From NCBI GenBank assembly GCA_025667525.1, contig CM046876.1:17409320-17473319 (forward strand): a stretch of DNA of 64,000 nucleotides. Direction: 5' to 3'. Positions 55,156 through 64,000 of this stretch are shown here, in pieces. The position numbers and the translations under genes are program-made. This DNA is from Glebionis coronaria (Eukaryota; Streptophyta; Magnoliopsida; Asterales; Asteraceae). How positions within the stretch are numbered: position 1 is the first letter of the stretch; every line of letters starts with the position of its first letter. The notes beneath the pieces were generated by a model. That model saw nothing but the letters and a program-made list of their open reading frames with translations, was not told where the DNA came from and searched no databases.

Positions 55156-57730
55156 TGTAACACCCCGCTCCGAAAAGAGACAAAGTGCTACTACTATGGT
55201 GTCACATTAGATACATCATATTTTAAAAGGGCTAAAATAAAACTTTTATTAAATTCAAAATACTCAAAGTAATATCTTAATAACAAAAATTCCCAAAACA
55301 ACGGGGTCCAAATTGTAAATGTAATAGATCATAAAACTCCATAAAGTTTATTAAATTCTTGGGTGACTCTAGGTAAGCTCATACTCTCAAAGCCCAGTCT
55401 CTCGATTAATACCTGCCGCATGGAAAATAAAACGGCTAAGCAAAAACGCTCAGTGAACGGATATAAATATGGTTTAAGGTAAAGAAGATAACGAAAGTGC
55501 GGATATCACAAGGTATGATTACAAGAATGAATATATGGAATAATAAGAAGGCAATGAAAGGTAAGGGATGCCCACGAGCACACATAACAAGTCACATGTC
55601 CAAATCAATCAAATAATCGTATAAGTGTACAAGGGTGTGACTGCTGTGTACCAAGGTGATGGAGTGTAAAGCACACACAAACCAATCACATCAAATCACA
55701 TTACATTTATAAAATAAATACCTAGGATGCATCCATATGCTCCCTGCAAAACAAAGTTAATAGCACGTGCACTAGCTCATGACTAGCACCCGCACTCATA
55801 ATATAACATTTAATTATGCGCATCAAAAGGGAACGCCGGGATCTAATCACACCGCCCCAGATGGTGTCATACCACCAGTTCATGGGATAACATGGTCATG
55901 GTATCCCTAATGACTAGAAAACAAAGTATAGCTCGGGCGTAAGGGGTTCATTTCAAAGGAATATCAAGTATACATTATAAGTGCTCAAATGGGGAACATT
56001 TAAAGGCATATCAATAAAGGCATCATAACAAGGCAAAAGGGAGATTAAGGATTTTATGAAAACATCAAACAACGGATATGGGAACATAGCAATAGCATAG
56101 GGAATTATCTAATGGAGTAGTATACGAAAGAGTAAAACAGTGTTCTTTATAAAGAATCGAATATCCGTACCTTAAATGCACAAACAATTAACGTACCAAA
56201 CACAACGCTAAAAATCGTAGTCCCGTGTCACCAAGGCTACGACATACATATAATAATGTCATATATACTGATCTATTTCAAAATATTACAAGCTTTCGTG
56301 ATTTGGTGATTATAAAACCTTAATTATTCATTACCCCAAAACCCATCATTTAGGGACTGTTTTTATAGATCCGATTGTAAATCCATTTTCTAAAATATCA
56401 TCCACTAATTAAAGTCCATATTTGAAAAGTATATTCAAAGTAGATGGTTTTAGACTCTGGATTCACTCAAAAAGCTATCCCGGAGCCCAAGTTATGGCTC
56501 TTACAAGTTGACATATTTTCTGATTTTTAAGGACTGTTTTCAAAGATTCGAATAGTAGACATAGATCACGACTCTTTAAAGATGATCTAAGACCAGTTAT
56601 GAAAACTAGATTCGAAGTAGATGTTTTTAGGCTTAAGAAACATTCAAAAAGATATTATGAAACTTGTTTTATAGACCTTACAAGATGACCCAAAAACCGG
56701 ACAGCCTTGGGTCATAATTTCATATTAGCCGGTTTAGTGATCTAGATCATCGTAGGACCTCTAGATGTTTATGAAAAATATATAATAAACTCATTAGAAA
56801 ATTATTAGGAATGATCTAAAAATATTTAACATACGAAAAGGTTTTTAAGGTATTAAATCACCAAAAACACATTTTTAGGGTTTATAAGCCCTAGAATCGT
56901 ATTTATTACCAAATCAAAATTATGAAAGCTATATAGGTGAAACAATGATCATAAGAACTTACATGGAATGTGTATAATGATATGGTAATCACTATACACA
57001 CAAAGTAACAAGAACGGAGGATGAAATGAAAAGAAAGATCAAGAACAACCTTAAGGTTTTAAGGTTTTCTTATCAATGGAGATGAGATGATATTTTGATA
57101 GATTTTTGGCTAAGTAAATTGTGTATGTGTATGTGTTTAGGCCAGACATAGGGTCCTTTATATAATGAATTCTATATTTGTTAAAGGCTTGAAATATGGA
57201 AGAGCATTTACTAGGTTTTTTCAAAGTTCTGAAAAGTTATGTTACAACATAGTCTTTAATACATTTAAAATCATAAAAAACCTTCCCATTATACATATGA
57301 ACTTGTGTTTTGAGTCAAAAATAGGGGGTGTTTCATCTCAATTTTAATGCCATAATACCTTGCTAATTATTTACCTTTTTCCCTTTTTAAATAGTCTTAC
57401 AAAAACATGTACATGTAACAAAAGTGTGTAATTTTTTAATTAATATAACCTAAGGTTTAAAATGTATATTAATATAAGTTTAAGAGTGTTCATATATAAT
57501 TTCTCTTAATTCAAAACTATAGGTTATATCATAATTTAACTAAAAGGTTTCATAGTATAAGTGTTATTCATTTAATACTTATGAAATAATTAAACCATAC
57601 CTTAATTTAAATTAAATAAATTGAAATAAAATATCAACTATTTAATTCACATTAAATTCCCAAATTTTATAAGTGTTTAAATATCGTACTTTATTCAAAT
57701 TTCTGTATTTTAAAAAATGCGGGTTTTACA
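55156..57730 (-). repeat. Solo LTR, Tekay/Del-like family
   Basis: The plus-strand ends are TGTAACACCCC and GCGGGTTTTACA, the reverse of the LTR at 3087-6061. Flanks are GAATT and TAATT, a 5-bp duplication with one change. The sequence outside reads through as LARD-A leader (GATGGAATT-TATATGAACCC). No internal region is left, so LTR-LTR recombination removed it. A TATA-like TTTATATAATG lies near 57158 on the plus strand. Confidence 0.85.
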
Positions 57731-58010
57731 TAATTTATATGAACCCTTGAACACATTGGTAATTGCGTTGTTAATGATTACTTAAAAACGGATTTTGAAA
57801 AACCAATGTTCAAGTTCATGTTTGATTTTACATAATTCATATGTACTGGTCAAAGATGAAATTGGTACATTGTGCACATGAGAATGTTAAGGATTAATCT
57901 TTTGGTTTGTTAAGTAATTGATTAAACACTTTTTATGATTTTGATTTTAACCTAAAATACAATATAAGAGTGATTGTGGAATATATTTTTGTGTTATATA
58001 GGTATTTACT
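57731..58010 (+). other. LARD-A copy 3 leader just before ORF1
   Basis: Alignable to 18697-18990 of copy 2. It ends ATATAGGTATTTACT before the ATG, parallel to ATTTAGGTACTTAATC in copy 2. Confidence 0.7.
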
Positions 58011-59509
58011 ATGCCACTGGAAACTCATAAAGACCATGACAAAACTAGAGAATACATGCCTATTCTTTCTAAATAATGTCAATCTTGTTCTCTTCAAAAT
58101 ACTCTTCGGTCTTTAGAAAATCGTTTTCATGAAGGGCGTGTTGTTCCACCAAATCTTGATGGGAGTGAGCTTACTCGCTACATGTTCAAATCTATTCGCT
58201 TTGATTGTTTTCTTGACATTGATGAGCCAACATTTCCTTCGTTTCTTATGGAGTTCTTTAGTTTCTTTTCATTAATGTGCATCAATAATGGTTTATCTAT
58301 AAGATTTTCCATCACGGGGAAAACCATTGTTGATGTAGCGAATACACAAAGTAACAAAGATAGATAATTGAATCTGTTGATTCCGAAGAATGCCAGACAC
58401 AATCCTTCCAACTATCATTGATTCAAAAGAATACCGATAATCAGGAAAACTCTAACAATCGTTGATTCAATGAATACCCGATTATTAAGAGAAAATTGAA
58501 CAATAAACCCTAACCTGGATTCAAGTCAATTAACAAAGACTAAAAGTCTGTTTTTTTATTCATAACTTCATAATAATTCCATACAATAAACCCACGTCCT
58601 AATTTTATATAGGAAAACTAAACTTGGAGAAAAAGTTAACAAAATATTCTAGGAAAATAAAATAAGGAAACTAAATAAAATAATAATCTCAATAATACTC
58701 ATGCATCAATTGTATACACTCTTGAAGAATTTGGACAAATTCTCAAGGTGCCATATAGTGGTCAATGTAGGTTCACCGACGCATGGAGCATTGACTCTTT
58801 AGAAATCAGCCTCTATCATAACTGAGCTTCCTACTTCTTTGTTTATCTCTAGAGCTATTTCTAAACCTCGTGAACATTCTCTTCTTGGTGACTTCAAGGA
58901 AACATTCGTGTTCTCACTACTTGGGAATTACTAACTAGCGAACTTAATGATTTTATGATCCCATGGGACGAAATCATTGGGGAAAATGCAATGTGTCTCG
59001 GTGGTAATCGCAATCGCGTACCCGCATGCCTTGCGCATATGTTGTATTATGTTGCAACCTCCACCTCGTACAACCTTGCGTTTTTCATAGATAGAAGAAT
59101 TGATTATGTTCTCTATAAGTCCAAATCGAGTCTTCCCTTTGCTATGCTTCTTAGTAGTCTTCTTAGAAGAGTTGATCTTGATTTCTCGTCTTTAAACGTA
59201 TCATCTTATTGCTTCGTTGATCGTGTAATGTTTCCTATTGAAGGGAACCGTCCACATGAGCCTAGGATTTATTCTAATGAAGATGGAAATGATCATCGAG
59301 AGAAAATTTATGATGTTGGGTGTTTTCCTCTTTCAACTTCTTGGATAGATAAGACTGAAACTGACACCGACATAAGTTCTCCGAGCAATCTCCATTCATC
59401 AATGCACCAATACATTATTGGCTCCTCTCTTGAGTCCAATGACTCTTTGTCATTTTCGAATTCTTTCATTTCTTCTCAAGACATTGCTCTTGATTCTCGG
59501 TATTTCTAA
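58011..59509 (+). pseudogene. LARD-A copy 3 ORF1 remnant
   Basis: It starts M-P-L-E-T-H-K-D-H-D and soon meets a stop. Conserved blocks follow: N-R-F-H-E-G-R-V-V, L-Y-T-L-E-E-F-G-Q-I-L, E-N-A-M-C-L-G-G-N-R-N-R-V-P-A-C, Y-N-L-A-F-F-I-D-R-R-I-D-Y and LPFAMLLSSLLRRVD. A 378-bp solo LTR and frameshifts break it. The 184-residue open part from 58955 is not a separate gene. Confidence 0.85.
58331..58708 (-). repeat. Small solo LTR (378 bp) inside ORF1 remnant
   Basis: TGATGTAGCG...CATGCATCA, flanked by ATTGT at 58326-58330 and 58709-58713. ORF1 similarity resumes exactly after it. The minus strand has CCTATATAAAATTA near 58606, a likely TATA box, so it reads on the minus strand. Its size suggests copia. 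Confidence 0.85.
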
Positions 59510-60164
59510 AATCTTTGTCTTCTTGAGAATTCAAGTGATGGATGTAGGCATATTGAAGAAATGTTCATGAGATACTTTGAGTAGAAGATGTTGGTTGTAC
59601 CATGATTGTTACTTAGACTTGTTTCATTTCTAGCATTACACTTTTAGTTTGTTTTAACGAATACTTTGTGTTTGGATTGATTACTATTTTAATCCTAATG
59701 TGCATCATGTTGTCGAATTTTCGATTCACATGACTTTGTGCTAATTTATGTTAGTTAGCTATCTAGATTTTGGTTGGTAATCTATTTTGTCTTGTTAAAA
59801 CATTGTCTAAAATCTGGGCTTGTGAAAAATACTGGAACTCCCATTTTCAAGGGGTTCTGCCTGCGGTTCAATAAATCACAGACGGTTCTTTAGTGATATC
59901 GAACCGCAGGTTTATTTATGGAACCGCAGGTTGTAACTTCGAAGGAATCTTTGCTTTACACTTTTTTCTCTAAATCTTTGTAAACATTGATAAAACTTTT
60001 GCTAAAAATCATCTTTTCCCAATTAAGCCTAGCAAATTTCATTATTCATCAAAATGATTTTTAACACAGTACTAGTTTGGATCATCCCATCTTCTTCTTA
60101 AACCTCTCTTGGTTATTGTTCTACTTCATCCTCTAAGCCTTCTTATAAACTTTGACACACAACC
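59510..60164 (+). other. LARD-A copy 3 spacer between ORF1 and ORF2
   Basis: Non-coding. It contains the GGTTCC block at 59861-59931, the position equivalent to 17118-17190 in copy 2. Confidence 0.75.
59861..59931. repeat. GGTTCC/GGAACCGC inverted motif block (old copy)
   Basis: TGCGGTTCAATAAATCA, ACGGTTCTTTAGTGA, then TCGAACCGCAGG and ATGGAACCGCAGG. The two-forward, two-reverse layout is preserved although the spacers have changed. Confidence 0.82.
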
Positions 60165-60765
60165 ATGGTGTCCACGAGATCCTCAAACTCTTCCAAACAC
60201 TCAACAACCAAAAGAAACCTTAAGATTAAGATTAAGCTACCTAAACAAGGTGCTACATCTTTTCTTACAAAGATTTCTCCTATTCTCATCTCTTCATCAC
60301 CTTCGCCACCTCTTGCTCCATGCAAGACTAGTTCAACTCATGGTGCTAACCATTCTTATGGTTCCATCTCTTCATAATTCCAATCAAGAATGAATGAGTT
60401 GTCCTCAACTTTGACTCCAAGTCGTCTCTTGGATGTGAACCCCAACCACTTCAAAGCATTCCCTTTGTGAATGAATTTGTTGAGCCCTTGTCAACCTCAC
60501 CTTTCACTCCACCAAATTCATCCATATCACCATTGGACATCATGCCACCTCCTCCTAACACTCCACTTTTAGGTGTTCTTATTTCTCACTTCAGGGGTGA
60601 TCCATACTTCTTTGCTTTTCTTGAAGCTCATGGAACTAATTGTACATGTTGCCTCTATAACAACACATCATTCAAAACCTAAGAATGGAGATGTTCGGTC
60701 TTCATAGGAGGTTGCAAGAATTCTTGTTGACTTTGTTCAACAATCCTCCTCCTCCTAGGAGATGA
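60165..60765 (+). pseudogene. LARD-A copy 3 ORF2 remnant (H-G-T-N-C-T-C-C)
   Basis: M-V-S-T-R-S-S-N-S-S-K-H at 60165 and ILISSSPSPPLAPCKTSSTH lie in one frame. L-Q-S-I-P-F-V-N-E-F and F-R-G-D-P-Y-F...H-G-T-N-C-T-C-C-L-Y-N follow in another (open 60467-60682). The last five codons, P-P-P-R-R-stop at 60765, equal those of copy 2. At least two frameshifts. Confidence 0.75.
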
Positions 60766-62868
<2,103 letters not shown>

Positions 62869-63067
62869 AAGCATAGGTTCTCTTAAAGAACCGTGGACTA
62901 CAAGCCACATTCTGGCTCGTTTTTTGGTCTTTCTTCTTTGACCTTAGTCTTTTTCGCCTATTTTGGTTAAACATTCCTTGAAACCTTTTGGTTTTCTTTC
63001 TATTCTTTGCCTTGTCTATTTTCTTTAAATCTTCTCATTTTGAGAGTTCTTCTTCTCATCCCTCACA

Positions 63068-63548
63068 ATGTATTCTTCTTCTAATCTTAACCTTGACATA
63101 TCTTTGTCACAACCTTCTAAACCCAAAGCTTCTTCTTCTAAGCTTTTTTAAGAAATCGAAAATCTCGGTTTGACCCGTTTTGATCAAGAAGAACAAGGAT
63201 CATCATGATTCCTCTTCTCCCAAACCTTGCAAGACTTCTTCTTTCTCTCCTATTGAGTATTGGAATGAGACTTTCTCAATCAATCCAATTATCGGAGAAA
63301 GAGAAGCTCTTCCACCAACACCTAAACCTTGCAACATACCTCATCTCAGTGACCTTTCTTCTTTCCCTAACCTCACTAGGCATTATGAAAACCTCTCTTA
63401 TCCTCAATCTCATTCTCCACCACCTTATTATTTTGATGGTCCTCCCCCATCAAACGACTTTGTTTTGTATCATGGAAGCTCGTGTGTATGTTGTCAATTT
63501 CAACAAATTGAACTTGCTCATGTTTATGACAAGTTAAATTTTCTTTAA
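63068..63548 (+). pseudogene. LARD-A copy 3 ORF3 remnant (H-G-S-S-C-V-C-C)
   Basis: The ATG at 63068 gives N-L-N-L-D-I-S-L-S-Q-P and P-K-A-S-S-S-K-L, then one frameshift. The open part from 63180 has F-S-P-I-E-Y-W-N-E-T-F, L-S-S-F-P-N-L-T-R-H-Y and P-P-S-N-D-F-V-L-Y-H-G-S-S-C-V-C-C. It extends 18 residues beyond the stop of copy 2. Strong conservation with 15007-15432 shows selection at some time in the family. Confidence 0.75.
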
Positions 63549-64000
63549 TTTCTGCTCACTTGACCTCCTCTCAAAGTATTTGTTCCCGTGAACAAATCTG
63601 CGAATGATGCCTCATCGTCTTATTTTACCAATTAAAGCGCACTTTGTGTTCTAATTATTTAAATCAAATAAAACCTAACCAATCGTGGAGGACTATCTCT
63701 ACTAGAAAAGTTTATGCTTATGTTGTTAATTTTCAATATTTTTTGTCTTAATATTCATATTTTATGTATGAATATTACCCTTGTATGCTCTTTCATATTT
63801 TTGTAATATGATTGATATGTGTGTTATTGCTTGTTTTGCTAAGTCTTTATCACACATATTGTTAAGAGTTGATTACAGTTAAAATTTATAATTGTTTTTG
63901 GATGATTCCAACAATTCTACGCTTTTAACCCATTGACCTTTTATAATTACAATTGGTATGGATGTTTCTTTTCTACCTTTTTCCACCAATTGTGAATTGA
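63549..64000 (+). other. LARD-A copy 3 region after ORF3
   Basis: AT-rich, no ORF and no LTR start within the window. The purine tract and 3' LTR expected from copy 2 would begin beyond the edge. Confidence 0.6.

Overview
This window is plant nuclear DNA, most probably from the daisy family (Asteraceae). The family inference rests on two Ty1/copia-associated reading frames (46288-48486 and 42045-45119). Their wording, for example a block with CLRR.PTGRTFKT and GLRWVPTGKIF and a 1024-residue 3' ORF, matches retroelement ORFs I know mainly from Asteraceae genomes. There is one convincing host gene: a four-exon NPH3 (phototropic-response, BTB/POZ-NPH3) homologue at 25042-27476. Almost everything else is retrotransposon sequence stacked by repeated nested insertion.

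Left block (1-24590). A Ty3 Athila-like element (6062-11313, minus) is cut inside its reverse transcriptase by a Tekay/Del-like element (2064-6061, plus). That element is cut in turn by copy 1 of a large pol-less LTR element, called LARD-A here (1-2063, minus). To the right, a LINE (minus) is split at 12646/22202 by the complete LARD-A copy 2 (12647-22201). Copy 2 has 1.6-kb LTRs, a GTTAC target duplication, an initiator-Met primer site and a polypurine tract. It encodes three small proteins and no pol.

Middle (24591-31031). This holds a short promoter region, the NPH3 gene, an hAT-type MITE (27618-28100) with an 8-bp duplication, a poorly defined intergenic stretch, and the 5' end of a Ty3 Tat-like element with a broken gag.

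Right block (31032-64000). An old, plus-strand LARD-A copy 3 runs off the window end and has been broken several times. A copia element (31541-49726, CTTTC duplication) sits in its 5' LTR and itself carries a composite of related pol-less copia units (35167-46287, TTCAC duplication). Three solo LTRs follow (50530-54277, 55156-57730, 58331-58708), then a Helitron-like segment between two (TA)n tracts (61370-62761).

The least ordinary signal is a set of short degenerate motifs repeated in arrays, each tied to certain element families: GCGGTTCC/GGAACCGC blocks in LARD-A, TGTCAGCG in the copia composite (LTRs, UTRs and coding sequence), and TCGGAAT in both an Athila-like LTR and a copia leader. 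LARD-A also keeps two small ORFs that end near the same H-G-x-x-C-x-C-C motif in the young and the old copy. All alignments and counts here were made by eye.
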